Positions 10,331 through 22,267 of a stretch of 64,000 nt of DNA are shown in pieces. Under the pieces are notes generated by a model, which worked only from the letters and a program-made list of their open reading frames with translations, made no database searches and was not told the origin of the DNA. The translations under genes and the position numbers were made by a program. Source of the DNA: Capsicum annuum (taxonomy: Eukaryota > Streptophyta > Magnoliopsida > Solanales > Solanaceae). The DNA is taken from positions 36,871,363 through 36,935,362 of the forward strand of contig NC_061112.1 of NCBI RefSeq assembly GCF_002878395.1. Reading direction: 5' to 3'. How positions within the stretch are numbered: the first letter of the stretch is position 1; each line of letters begins with the position of its first letter.

Positions 10331-11423
10331 GAAAGGCTATCCTGAACATCACAACCTTCCACGAATCAACAACAACAGAGTCTCCAATGTGCTTCTTGAG
10401 CATAGAAACATGAAACACAGGATGGGCAGCTGACAACTCTGCAGGAAGCTCAATCTCATAAGTTGTTTTCCCAACACGATTCAAAACTCTATAAGGGCTA
10501 ACATATCTGGGACTCAGCTTCCCCTTTTTTCCAAATCTTTTCACCCCATTCATGGGTGACATTTTCAAATACACCAAATCATCGACTTCAAACTCAAGAG
10601 CTCATCTTCTTACATCTGCATACGACCTGATGACTCTGGCTGTCTTCAACCTCTCTCGAATTAACTTAACTTTTTCCATAGCCTCAAATACAACATCAGG
10701 TCCAATTACATCAGCTTCACCCACTTCGAACCAATCTATGGGCGATCTACATCTTCTTCCATACAAAGGTTCAAATGGAGCCATTCCAATGCTAGCATAA
10801 AAACTATTGTTGCAAGCAAATTCAATCAATGAAAAATGTTCATCCCAAATTTCTTTGAAATCAAGAACACAAGCCCTCAACATATCCTCCAAAGTCTGGA
10901 TAGTCTTCTCAGCCTGACCATCTATCTGCGGATGAAAAGTGGAGCTAAGATGAACTTGGGTGCCAAGACCCTTCTGAAAGGCTTTCCAAAACTGAGAAGT
11001 AAACTAAGTACCTCTATCGGAGGTGATATACAACGGAACTCCATGCAACCTTACTAACTCTCGAATATACAGCTTAGCATAGTCCTCCACGGTGAAAGAT
11101 GTATGTACTGGTAGGAAATATGCTAACTTAGTTAACCAGTCTACAATAACCCAAATAGAATCATGATGATGACGAGAGAGAGGTAAATTGGTCACAAAAT
11201 CCATGTTCACCACTTCCTACTTCCAAGTAGGAATGTTAAATTCTTGCATCACACTACCGGGTCTCTGGTGCTCTATCTTTACTTGCTGGAAAGTTGCACA
11301 CTTTTCTACGAACTTCGCTATATCCTTTTTCATACCATTCCACCAATAAATTTCCCGCAAATCGCTGTACATCTTGGTAGCACCGGGATGAATAGAATAC
11401 CGTGCGCTATGCGCCTCAGCCAT
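10302..11423 (-). pseudogene. Integrase of the Tekay element (broken)
   Basis: The order on the minus strand is as expected. First comes the HHCC zinc-binding region at 11217-11423 (HSARYSIHPGATKMYSDL, YWWNGMKKDIAKFVEKC, with the last Cys pair changed to Cys-Ala-Thr-Phe). Next is the catalytic core at 11004-11213 (first Asp in WVIVDWLTKLAYFLP, second in YITSDRGT). The third catalytic residue is readable in DGQAEKTIQTLEDMLR at about 10880-10930. The GPY/F-like C-terminal region (SPRYVSPYRVLNRVGKTTYE, HPVFHVSMLKK) lies at 10302-10577. All DDE residues are readable, but several stops and frame changes separate the pieces. Confidence 0.85.
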
Positions 11424-11564
11424 AATTCTCTACCTCAGATCATCAACATCAGGAACACACAATCTATTCTAAAATCTCAATACACCATCTCCCCCTTGGG
11501 AGAAAACCTGTATTGTTTGGTCTTTAACTGATTCTTTCAGTTTGACCAAACGAGAATCTGTATC

Positions 11565-12301
11565 CTACTTCTTCTTCACTTCCGAAAGTAGGGAAGATTC
11601 GGAACTACTTTGGACCCAAACATTACCCTTAGTTGAGTCAAGTAATCTAACACCTAACCTATCCAAATGATGCACTTCATGAGCTAAGTCCCTCTTATCT
11701 TCCTCAACATGTGCTACACTACCTATGGATGACCTACTAAGGGCATCTTCCACTACATTGGCCTTGCCCGGGTGATACAATATACTCATATCATAGTCCT
11801 TCAGTAATTTTAATCATCGCCTCTACCGAAGATTCAACTCTCTCTGAGTGAACACATACTATAAACTCTTGTGATCCGTAAAGACATCAACATGAACACC
11901 GTATAAATAGTGTCTCTAGATTTTCAAAACAAAAGCCACTGCAGCTAACTCGAGGTCATGGGTCGGATAATTCTTTTCATAAGGCTTCAATTGCCTGGAG
12001 GCATAGGCTATAACCTTACCCTCTGCATCAACACACAACCCAAACCATCTCTGGAAGCATCACAATATACCATAAAATCATCTACACCATTAGGTAGGGT
12101 CATCACAGGGGCTGAAGTGAGTCGAGTCTTCAACTCCTGAAAAATCTTCTCGCAAGAATCTGACCACTGGAATTTAACCTTCTTTTGGGTCAACTGGGTC
12201 AAAGGAACAATAATGAAAGAGAAACCTTTGATAAAACAACGGTAGTAGCCAGCTAGACCCAAGAAACTCCTAATATCGGTTGGGAAATAGGTCTTGGCCA
12301 A
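11565..12301 (-). pseudogene. RNase H and connection region of the Tekay element
   Basis: The frame at 12008-12301 reads SFLGLAGYYRCFIKGFS, the thumb/connection region. It then reads [16 protein letters not shown], the start of the RNase H fold with its first catalytic Asp. The region continues through stops to YHPGKANVVEDALSR at 11565-11789, the usual junction to integrase. Confidence 0.82.
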
Positions 12302-12314
12302 TTCTTCACAGGTT

Positions 12315-13261
12315 CTACCTTTTGAGGATTAACTTGAATACCATCAGAAGAAATAATATGACCCAGAAAGGCAACTGACTGAAGCTAAAATTCACACTTG
12401 CTAAATTTGGCAAACAACTGTTGACCCCTAAGGGTCTGTAAGACAATTTGAAGATAATCTGCATGGTCGTTTTACTCTGGAAATATACAAGGATATCATC
12501 TATAAACATAATAACGAACATATCTAGGTACCATCTAAACACCCGATTCATGAGGTCCATAAAAGCTACCGGGCATTCGTTAGCCCGAAGGACATGACCA
12601 AGAATTCAAAATGACCATAACGAGTGCAGAAAGCCGTCTTTGGAATGTCACACTCTCTGACTTTAAGTTGGTGATAACCGGATCTCAAATCTATTTTTGA
12701 GAAGTAGCTGGCACCTTGCAGTTGATCAAATAGGTCATTAATTCTAGGAAAAGGGTACTTGTTCTTGACTGTGACCTTACTGAGTCGACGATAGTCAATG
12801 CACATGCGTAATGAACCATTTTTCTTTTGCACGAATATAATGGGTGCACCCCAGGGAGACACACTGGGCCTTATAAAACCCTTATCAAGAAGATCTTTGA
12901 GTTGCTCTTTCAACTCCTTAAGTTCTGTAGGGCCCATACGATACGGAGAAATAAAAGTAAGCTGTGTATCAGGGAGAAGATCAATTACGAACTCTATCTC
13001 TTTATCAGGAGGTAACCTTGGGAGATCTTCTGGGAGAACATCAGGAAACTCATTGATAATGCTAATAGATTGAATAGTCGGAGTCTCAGACTTAGTGTCC
13101 TTAACTGGAACTAAATGATTGATACAACCCTTAGATATCAATTTCCTAGCTTTAAGATAGGATATGAAATGACTTTTAGGAGCTACAGAATTTCTGGACC
13201 ACTCAAAGACTGGCTTATTAGGAAACTGAAACTTGACATACCTACGAATATCTATAGACAC
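12315..13261 (-). pseudogene. Reverse transcriptase of the Tekay element
   Basis: The 231-codon frame at 12566-13261 carries the classical gypsy RT blocks: [71 protein letters not shown] and [16 protein letters not shown]. The active-site loop FIDDILVY lies in the next frame at 12315-12560 with both Asp residues kept. A stop and a frameshift near 12560 separate the halves, so no enzyme can be made. Confidence 0.88.
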
Positions 13262-13276
13262 ATAACAAGAGTGAAG

Positions 13277-13543
13277 TCAATCTATACCAAGAATAATATC
13301 AAAATCAACCATGTCTAGCTCAATCAAATCTTCAAACATGACTCTGTTAAGAACAGTGATAGGACACTTCTTATATACTTGCTTAGCAACAACAGATTCA
13401 CCCACTGGTGTAGAGACTAGAAAAGGCTCAGAAATCTTTTCAGTACTGATTTCGAAATTCACAGCCACCAACGGAGTCACATAAGAAAGACTTGACCCAG
13501 GGTCCATCAACACATACACATCGAAATAAATTACAAGAAGCAT
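13277..13543 (-). pseudogene. Aspartic protease of the Tekay element
   Basis: The 88-codon frame contains LMDPGSSLSYVTP. In related plant gypsy elements the active-site motif is D-T/P-G-S, and the catalytic Asp is kept here. The C-terminal flap partner region ends DMVDFDIILGID. It lies directly upstream of RT, as in gag-pol polyproteins. Confidence 0.75.
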
Positions 13544-13717
13544 ACCAGTAACAAACTATGGTGAATCCTCCTGCTCCTGGCAGGGTGGTATAGCATAAAA
13601 GTAATTCTGGCACTGAGCACCTGTAGTACTAGATGAGGCACCCTGAGGAGGAGTAGGACGAACTACAGGGGCTGGTGCACTAATAGTCTGACTCTAAGGA
13701 TGAATATCGCGACTCCC

Positions 13718-14761
13718 CTATCTAGCATCTGGGTAATCCTTAAACTTGTGGCTTAACTTACCGCAACCAAAACAACCCTTCTGACCTACTAAGCACATAT
13801 CGGGATGGTCCCTACCGCACTTTGGATATTGGAGAGGACAAGGTCTGTTACTCACACTATCCTGGGACCTAGACATAGTAGGCTTACTACCCTGCTCTAG
13901 CCTAATTCTGAATGCAGGAGTACTGGCTGATGAAGGCACTGGCATAAGAGAATGGCTCTGGAACTGAGGGCGGATCCCTCCAAAAAATCTAGTCTGACTA
14001 TACCCCTGTTGTTCTGATCTAATTCTCTTATTCTCTCCCACTCTCTCTCTCCTTCACTTTGTCTACTTCAATCTGCTGAGCATAAATCATTAGTCTTGAA
14101 AGGTCCATGTCCCTATAAAGCATAGCGGATCTATATTCTTTCACAATATAACCAGATACACCGGCCAAGAACTTACTCATACTAGTTCTAGAATCAGCCA
14201 TCATGCCGGGAGCATACTTAGATAATTGGTTAAACTTATGGAAATACTCCTTAACTGTCATGGGGCCCTATCTCAAGTTCATAAATTCTTCTAATTTTTC
14301 ATCCCTCAGCTCCGGGGGAAAGAATCTATCTAAGAAGGCATCTTGGAATAATTGTCAAGTCACAAGAGTATCATTCTCCCCTCTACTCTTTCTCTATATC
14401 TCCACCCAATCATAAGCAATATCTTTCATTCGATAGGCAACCAATTCAACACTCCTCCTCAGTCATTGCATAATCTGAGTGATCTTTCTCACTTCATCTA
14501 AATACATTTGTGGGTCTCACCTACTTTCGACCTATAGAACTCAGGTGGATTTATTCGCATAAAGTCACGAACCCAGGCTGCAGCAGAATTATTTTCTTAT
14601 GGAGATGGAACAGTAGCCTAGGTGTTGGCTTGGGCGTTGGCGGTGACCGCCTGGGCTAGCGCTTGAAAAGCTGCCAGGAATTTGGCATGGGACACCATAT
14701 CACCTAAAGGATCAATGGGTTGAGGTGATTCGTTGTTTCTGCGAGCTTTACGAGGAGGCAT
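13718..14761 (-). pseudogene. gag of the Tekay element
   Basis: The ATG at 14761 starts MPPRKARRNNESPQP, the typical Arg-rich Tekay gag start. The capsid region is interrupted by many stops between 14300 and 14600. It continues with a clear frame at 14028-14261 (MTVKEYFHKFNQLSKYAPGM). The nucleocapsid part at 13718-14041 has a knuckle CFGCGKLSHKFKDYP whose last Cys is Tyr. A second motif upstream (CPLQYPKCGRDHPDMC) is a normal companion in this family. Confidence 0.8.
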
Positions 14762-14909
14762 TTTCTGTCATAAGAGAGCATAAATTAATAGCAGAGAGAA
14801 ACAACCATAGGCACGATAGACTCTTGAAAGAAAGAAACAACTTTTCCTAAAACATCTTGTAACCTCTTGCTCATAGATGTGGCGCGCTACACACCGATGA
14901 TCAAGAATC

Positions 14910-15054
14910 TACGTAACGCGACATGTCAGACTCCCTAGGACTCCTTGAACCTTAGGCTCTAAGGCCAAGCTTGTAACGCCCCGAGAACCTATCTCCCTAG
15001 GACTCCTTGAACCTTAGGCTCTGAGACCAAGCTTGTAACGCCCCGAGAACCTAT
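14910..15054. repeat. 62-bp tandem duplication spanning primer site and LTR edge
   Basis: The block CCCTAGGACTCCTTGAACC through the primer site and the first 20 or so LTR bases occurs twice in a row. The LTR start TGTAACG appears at 14972 and again at 15034. The copies differ by a few bases, mainly inside the primer site (CTCTAAGGCCA versus CTCTGAGACCA). Confidence 0.88.
15018..15029 (-). other. Primer-binding site of the Tekay element
   Basis: On the minus strand it reads TGGTCTCAGAGC, one mismatch from the initiator tRNA-Met site, four bases from the LTR end. A second, more diverged copy lies at 14956-14967. Confidence 0.75.
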
Positions 15055-17506
15055 CCTGAGACATCACATGGTGCTCAAGGCCACACGTGGCCTCAAGCTA
15101 ACCTTCTAAGCTTGTCATCACTTTTAAAACTCTCTACGACACGAATCATCATAAAGTAGGGAAGAATAATCATGACATAAACATACTGAGATACGAAGTA
15201 ATACGGTCTGTACAAAAAAAATATTGAAATCTCTGTATATGCTGGCACACTAGTCTGACAAAGCCTCTACTACATAAGACTGAGGAGCCATTGGGATAGA
15301 TCCCCCAACTGACTCGTACTGAACTGAAAAACAACTACTGTCTATAACAAGACAGAATAAGAGATACAGGTCCTCAAACTATGAGGACTCACTAACTGCA
15401 GAAATATAGATGAAGGTACTCAAAGATCACTGTCGCTACTAAGACTGAGCACCTAAACCTATATCATGAGGAAATATAGAATACAAAATAGTATGAGAGT
15501 CAGTACTTGGGAATGTACTGAGTATGTGGGGGTGGATACAACATTTTAAATAATATCATAAATGCATAGAAAAATCATGCATGCTGATAGTAATAACTCT
15601 CTTTACTTGAATTATCTAAACCATCATTTCCGTAAGTCATCGGTAATAACATATGCTTCACAAATCTCATAAATCATTTAACTCAACTCAAACTCTTTGA
15701 CTCATGACTTAGAGTGACTCGGTAACTCCTGGTACTTAGATCATTATGGACGTAGGAGTTTCTTATAACCAACATAAACTACACCATGTGAGCCATATGG
15801 AGTCTAACGTTTTGCCCTCCTAAGGAGAGAACCCCACATTGCCAGAGGTGTCGTACTCTTGCCAGGGAGTACAACCTCAATCTCATTATCACAATTCCAT
15901 ACTCGACCTCTGGCCTACAATTATCAATATCAATCCTACGGTGGCACATAGTTTTGGGGAAATACCACATTTCCTGCTCGATGCTAAATACTCCTCCTAG
16001 ACTCAGCTCAGAACGCATTAGGGAATCCACCTTAATCAATATCAACTCATGGGTCTATTTTAAAGACCAAAACAAAAATATATATCTCATCTGTAAATCA
16101 CAAACATCTTGTGGATTCCTAACTCGACTCAACTCAACACAATTTTTCTCAACATCAAGTACATTTTCTTTTCGAATTATTTTCAAATATCAAAAGCTTC
16201 AAGGAATTATCATAGGACTCATTCTTGACTTTCAATCTCAAATATCGATATATATTCAATAGTCAAATTTCTCATGGAAAGGCATAACTCATGACACTTG
16301 TCTTAAATCGCTTAAAAATCATCAATACGTAATGACAATATACAACTCATGGAATAAATTCTCAATTTAAGAAACATGATAGTTAAATAATCATAAATAT
16401 CAAACTTATTCAACTCAAATCTCATAAATCATAAATAAATAAATTTGGGTGTAAACCCACTTGCAAAATCATGTAAATCAATAATAGAAAGTAAATCTTT
16501 AGGCACAAGAATGAAAGGAGTGTTCTTGTTCAAACCCCACTTACCTTGGATTATAATTTTGGAGATGTAGAAACTTGTTTGGAACTTCTTTCTCACAGTT
16601 TTAGACCAAGATTCTTGATTCCCTTGACTTGGGGAACTTAATTCTCGAACAACTTGGAGAAATCTATGGAAGATCCTTGAATTTCTTGGAAAAAGATTGA
16701 TTTTTTAGGTTTTGAAAGAAACCCTAATTTCTAGATATTTCTTAGAAGAGAAAAGGAGAAAATTGAATGGCTCTTCTCTACTAGGATATATATATAATAT
16801 CATATGGGGTGGAAATGACCAAAATGCTCTTTTAAAAGAGTTAAAATTCGCTGATCGGGGCCTGTGACAGTCGATCTAACGGTCCGTCAAGTCTCCTGAT
16901 AGTCCACCAGATCATCCACTACTCGAGTGCCAAAATTGGAATGTTCTGCCTCGACGTGATGGTCAAAGTGATGGTCCATCAAGAAACTGACGGACCACCA
17001 AGTCGTCCATCACTCGAGTGCCAAATTTGGGCCATTCTTCTTCGACTTGATAGTTGAAGTAACGATCCATCAGGAAACTAATGGACCACCATGTCATTCG
17101 TAACTCGAGGGCCAGAAATAAGACATTCTGTCTCGATCTGACGGACCCCTTGACGGTCCGTCAACTTCTTACGGTCCACCAACTTGGTCGTCGCACGATG
17201 GCCTGAAAAAGGAGTCACTGCCTTGGCTTGAGTGGGCCCTTGATGGTCCACCAGGGACCTGACGGTCCGCCAGGTCGACCGTCAAACCTGGGTGATCCGA
17301 TACAGTTTAGTAAAACGGCCATAACTCCCTTGTCCGATGTCAGATTTCAATTAAATTGGTATCGATGGAAAACTTATTCAATGCTCTGCATGAAAAAAAG
17401 TAGAAATTAGATAAATACAATATGGTTTAAACATCAATAAATTTGGAAGTCATACATATCCACTCAAAAAATGGATTTAGGCTTAAGAAATGATCGGAGT
17501 ATTACA
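15034..17506 (-). repeat. 5' LTR of the Tekay element (intact length)
   Basis: This 2473-bp sequence starts TGTAACG and ends ATTACA on the plus strand. It aligns with 3032-3301 joined to 7766-9969. It also serves as the empty-site reference for the gag-only insertion. The 91-bp tandem repeats occur at 16890-17130 (ACTCGAG at 16921, 17012 and 17103). Confidence 0.92.
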
Positions 17507-18218
17507 TAACATACCTTAATTGATGAGTTCTTGAAGGAATTCTTGGGATTGACCTCGGTTCTTGAGAGCTAGGGTTTGCTTTGTTGAGAGAGAACTATCT
17601 TTTAATTTTGGGAAAAAGTGAATAATGAAGGGGATTACATGTTTTTAAGGCTTAATCCCACATTTGGACGGAATAAAATCATGGGAAAAGACAGTTTTAA
17701 CCCTGGGTGCAATTTTAATTTTTCATGAAATTTTCCCAATTTGGACCCTTGGCGCGACATGCTACTATCGCCCCAAGCCACTGGAAAATGACGACTGGGA
17801 AATTGCATGGTGACGCGATGCAGTGGTATCATGTTGCCACTTTGTTTGCAAACTGGAAGTGCATCGTGATGCGGTGGAATTGCATTGGCACACTGGAAAT
17901 TGACAATTGTAAACTTGGCCTATGGAGCGACACGCCAATATTGCGGAGCAACACTAGAAATTGTCAACAGCTATTTTCACACACTCCGTGATGCGCTACT
18001 GGCCTGAATGACGATGTTGAACAACTGAAACTTAAAATCGTCATAACTTCTTACCCGGTTATTGGATTTAGGCAAATATTATATCATTGGAAAACAAATC
18101 AAATTTCCTATGCAGTGGCAAGCTCAAATCTGAAAATTACTGAGTATTTTAAAAATTTTATTTTGGATAACCTATGTACTGAGGGTTAATCTTGGCTAGG
18201 GAAATACAGGGTATTACA
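17507..18218. repeat. LTR C, right part
   Basis: It resumes the LTR interrupted at 3031 and ends GTATTACA at 18218. At 17745-18020 it carries a GC-richer block of short related units (CACTGGAAATTG, GTGACGCGATGC and variants), which is the U3 variable block of this family. Confidence 0.5.
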
Positions 18219-19291
18219 ACCAATATATCAAAATTACATTCTACACATCAATACGAGAATAACAATACCCATATTGCACCATTGTACTTTGGGTTCAAAA
18301 ATGACATCAAAACCCCATGTGGGTCCCACTTATGGAAATCATGTTTTCAAGTAAACCTAACATTCATACATAATCGAGGAATCATAACCCTAAAGAATGG
18401 GTAGAAACCAAGCTAAAATAGGGCTAAATCAAGCCCTCAAGCTATTGGGCTTTTGGCCAAGTAATCATTAAAAACCACCATGTAAGGGGTTAAATCTTAC
18501 TTTAATTTAGATGATAATCACGAAAATAGATGTTAATCAAGATCCCAAGTTACCCACAAACTCAATTTTGAGATATCCCACTTTTTAGGGTTTTTTGTCT
18601 CAAGGTTTGGATGAAAAATAGGCTAATTTGCGACATAAGAGGCCTATTTATACCCCTAATAGGTAATTAGATGTTGCAATTGCAACTTGTAGGTGTGAAA
18701 TCACACTACATGGCATCATGAGCAGGTGTTGCAATTGCAAAACCCTTAGTGCGATCGCACTATCACCTCTGCCAAAGTACTGCAATTACGACTCTTGATG
18801 TGCGATCGCCAGCCTATCAGATATCAACAAAATTTATTTTGAACTCCATATATGCAAATGAACATGTAAACACACTAAATTTATCATTTTAGATGCAATG
18901 GTAAAGTCAGATTTTCCATCTGAGGCCGTTTCGGCCAAATATTGGCCCCACACCTAAAATTCTAATTTTTCAACTTTCCAACCAATAGGTCAAAATGAGC
19001 TGGAGTACCTCAGAACCTTAACCAAAGGTCTACCGAACCTAAAATCGATAATAAAGATCTATTGGCATAGTCAAAATTTGCATACGAGATTATTTTATTA
19101 AAGTTTTTGCTTGGTGGCCATTTTTAACCAACGAAGACGTCAAAATACGGAATTAACTCTAAAAATAAAATGAACTACTAGATAATCAAACTATCAGTCC
19201 TATCAAGTCATAAATGACTTGGGGTAGCTATGGAAAAACTCTAACGATGAAAATATGCAAAAATAAGGAAAATGGCCTAAAGGGTCATTAC
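18219..19291 (-). repeat. Partial 3' LTR of gypsy element D
   Basis: It shares its sequence with 24910-25882 and 26400-27599, which are other LTRs of the same family. It ends GGTCATTACA at 19291; on the minus strand this is the LTR start TGTAATGACC. The other end is cut off by LTR C, so roughly half of the LTR is missing. It contains AT-rich sequence and a dyad-rich block at 18660-18830. Confidence 0.7.
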
Positions 19292-20083
19292 AACCTGGTC
19301 CTATTATTAATATCCTCAATCTTTGCTGGGTTCACTATAATCCTATCCTTAGAGACCATATGTCCAAGGAAAATCATTGACTTGAGCTAGAACTCACACT
19401 TTGAGAATTAGGCAAAAAGCCTATGATCTCTCAAAGTCCAAAGCACAAGCCTCAAATGCCATATATGCTCCCACCCACTCCTCGAGTGCATAAGAATGTC
19501 ATTGATGAACACAATCACGAATAGGTCTAAATAAGTTCTGAACACGTGGTTTATCAAATTTATAAACATTGCTGGGGAATTAGTCAACGCAAAAGACATC
19601 ACCGGGAACTCATAATGGCCATAATGAATCTTGAAGGCTGTCCTCAGCTAGAATCCTCAAATGGTGGTAATAGGACATTAGCTCAATCTTAGAGAATACC
19701 ACTTCACCTTCAAGTTGGTCAAATAAATAATTAATACGGGGCATATGATATCAATTCTTCACCATCAATTTATTAAGCTACCTTTAATCGATACACATAT
19801 GCAATGAACCATTTTTTGTCTATACGAGCAAGACGGGAGAACCCCAAGGCGACACATTTAGCCTACTAAAACCCTTACCCAAAATATCCTAAAGTTTAGA
19901 ATTTGGCTCCTTAAGCTCAATAGGAGCCATACGGTAAGGTGCCATAAAAATAGGTTGGGTGCTCGACACAAGATCAATAATAAACTCAATTTCATGCTCA
20001 GAAGGAAGACTATGTTGATCGATAGGAAAAACATTAGAAAAATCATGGACTATAGGAACAAAGTCAAGTGAAGGACTCTCCAC
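19292..20083 (-). pseudogene. Reverse transcriptase of gypsy element D (truncated)
   Basis: Blocks readable on the minus strand are [59 protein letters not shown] and the active-site loop [12 protein letters not shown]. In that loop the first Asp of the FxDD pair is Asn. The sequence stops soon after SKCEF and abuts the LTR at 19291. RNase H and integrase, which should follow, are absent. Confidence 0.82.
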
Positions 20084-20400
20084 CCTAACATTATGAATAT
20101 AAGTGAGATAGGGCTCATAACCCCTCGATATAAGTCTTCTAGCCCAAACATAAGAATAATCCCAATTGGCTATCGACTATTAGATCCCTGCCACATAATT
20201 GGGGGACGCCAACATAGATAAGGTAACAGTCTTGTCAAAGAAATTCAAGACCCCATGATCGGGGGCTAACCTGTCTATGCACAGAATCATATCAAAATCC
20301 ATCATATCTAATACAATAAGATTACCTGAGTATCAAACTCTTGAACATTTACAACACATATTCTATAAAATTGATTACTGCTAAATAATAATCCACGAGA
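20084..20400 (-). pseudogene. Protease to RT linker of gypsy element D
   Basis: Broken frames read DMMDFDMILCID, then LAPDHGVLNFF and KTVTLSM. This is the C-terminal part of the protease and the linker leading to RT in Tekay-like elements. The active-site part of the protease is not clearly readable. Confidence 0.55.
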
Positions 20401-20599
20401 GTAGATACATATAATGGCATAAATAAGAAATCCCAAGATAACTTTTACAGCAATACATAATAAACAGGGACAAAAGAATAAGTGGATCCTTAATCAAATA
20501 AAAAAATACAGCTGATGGCACACTGAGATTGTACATGTGATAATAGCATTCGAAGACTCTACATCTAGTCTACTAGGTACAACAAATAAATGACCTCGC

Positions 20600-21660
20600 C
20601 CGCCACTAAATAGTGCACCTGAATGATCACCTTTTCTACCTACTTAAGGACCTCCATGAGCACCCTGGGGACCACCCCGATGACCCTACATACAACCTTT
20701 AGATAGAGGTTGTACTGCCATAATTAGTGGAATACTCTGAGTTGCAGGTATAATTGCCCATGTTGGGATACTCGTTAGAGAAATGGTTGAAGGTCCTACT
20801 ATTATAACATGCCCAAGCATTGTACCATATCCATAAGATCCAACTGAATCAAAATAGAAAAACCCAAAATGTGAACCTCTCAAAGGCTGAGCACTACTCT
20901 AGCCAAGAAGATCACTGTAGCTATACTGACCTCCATTAATAATCTAAAGTATGGCATAAACAGGCCTACTAGACTGACCCTGAAGCTGTAAGACTGGTAT
21001 GGAGAGTACTTAACCTAAGAATCACTGCCTTTGAACTATGAACCACTCTACTCCCACAAAAATTTCCCTGGTAACACGACCTCTTATCACTGACCCCTTG
21101 GGCCTCGCGATGCATCTCCTTCATAATTTAGGCAAGATTAGAAACCTCAATAAAAGACATACCAGTACAAACCAAACTCTAATTAGCCATGCATAGAGAA
21201 AGTCTTAATCCACAAACAAAACACCAAATTTGCTTATGCTTGGTCGGTGAGATAGACGTGGCATGCCTGGAAAACTCATAAAATTGAGCCTCACACTCTA
21301 AGATAGTTATAGAATCCTTCTCTAACCTAGAGAACCGGTCTCTCAAATGATCTCTAAGGACACGAGGCATATATTTCTCCAAGAAGTCCTTGAAAAGTGT
21401 AATCCATGTCAATAAGGGAGACTCAGCTGGCCTAGAATCAACATAATCTCTCCACCCGTCTCGATTTGCCAAATCTAACTAAATAGTAGTGTAGTTGATA
21501 CCATGAGTCTCAACTAGGTCCAGATTACAGAGCCTATCTTCACAGGTAACCAAGAACACATATGTATCCTCACTTGGTGCTTTAGAAAACCTAGTCAAAG
21601 TTAATCTGAAGAATCTACCCAACATCTTCTGCCCCTTATTAGACATAACATGCTGGAAAC
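20600..21660 (-). pseudogene. gag of gypsy element D
   Basis: The clearest segment is 21179-21472, reading LTWITLFKDFLEKYMPRVL, RDRFSRLEKDSITILECEA and FYEFSRHATSISPTKHKQIW, the retrotransposon-gag capsid fold. Downstream on the minus strand a Ser/Gly/Gln-rich linker and HREAQG-like text are visible between stops. The knuckle region near 20690-20900 is badly decayed. Confidence 0.75.
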
Positions 21661-22267
21661 TACCTATTAAGTAGCCACAGATGCTTGAGGGATCAACTCA
21701 AGGAGCCATAGCTAAAGACAACGCCTCTGCCTTGATACCACTCTGATCCACAGATTGGGCACTATCAGATGGTGCACTATCAACCAAACCTAAAAGCTGA
21801 ACTAGATCATCTTTGAGCAATGATGAAGAAATAAACCCCGATAGAGCCTGGACTGCCCCCTAAACCACCACTGATTGGGGTAGAGGAATCTTTAGTGCGG
21901 AAGCAGGTATAGGGTTTGATGAAGGCTCCCTATCCTGATTTCTAGCTGAGGCTTCATCTATCTTCTTCCCCCAATATCTAGGTCGCCCACATCCGCTGGT
22001 AGGATTCCTAATTACAGACTCAGGGTCCTTGTCTCTAATAGTGATAGCTCATATCCTAACTATCTGTGAAAGAGTTAAACCTTAAGAATATTAGGAACCA
22101 ACACAGACTCTTAGTAAAAAATAAGTGAAGAAAGTGAAGATCTTATAAGAATGGCCTATAGCCTCCTGAAAATTAGAAATAGGCGTCATTATTTCGATCC
22201 ATGGGACTCTACTAGACACTTGCTTTTGTACCAACAATACTAGTGAACGTAGGCTCTAATAATAATT
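21661..22267 (-). other. gag N-terminus, leader and primer site of element D
   Basis: This holds fragmentary N-terminal gag and leader sequence with many stops. At 22253-22264 GCTCTAATAATA is a decayed complement of the initiator tRNA-Met site (GCTCTGATACCA), four bases from the LTR edge at 22268. Confidence 0.55.

Larger units (their letters stand above)
3032..17506 (-). mobile_element. Ty3/gypsy chromovirus (Tekay/Del type), degenerate
   Basis: This is a complete but dead LTR retrotransposon on the minus strand. It has a 5' LTR at 15034-17506, a primer-binding site, gag, protease, RT, RNase H, integrase, a chromodomain tail, a polypurine tract and a 3' LTR. The 3' LTR is interrupted by a gag-only element (3302-7760). 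Without that insertion the LTRs are 2473 and 2474 bp. Both start TGTAACG and end ATTACA on the plus strand. The flanks 3027-3031 (TATCG) and 17507-17511 (TAACA) agree at only 3 of 5 positions, so a target duplication is plausible but not proven. It sits inside LTR C. Assignment to Tekay/Del rests on the gene order plus the chromodomain-like tail. Confidence 0.85.
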
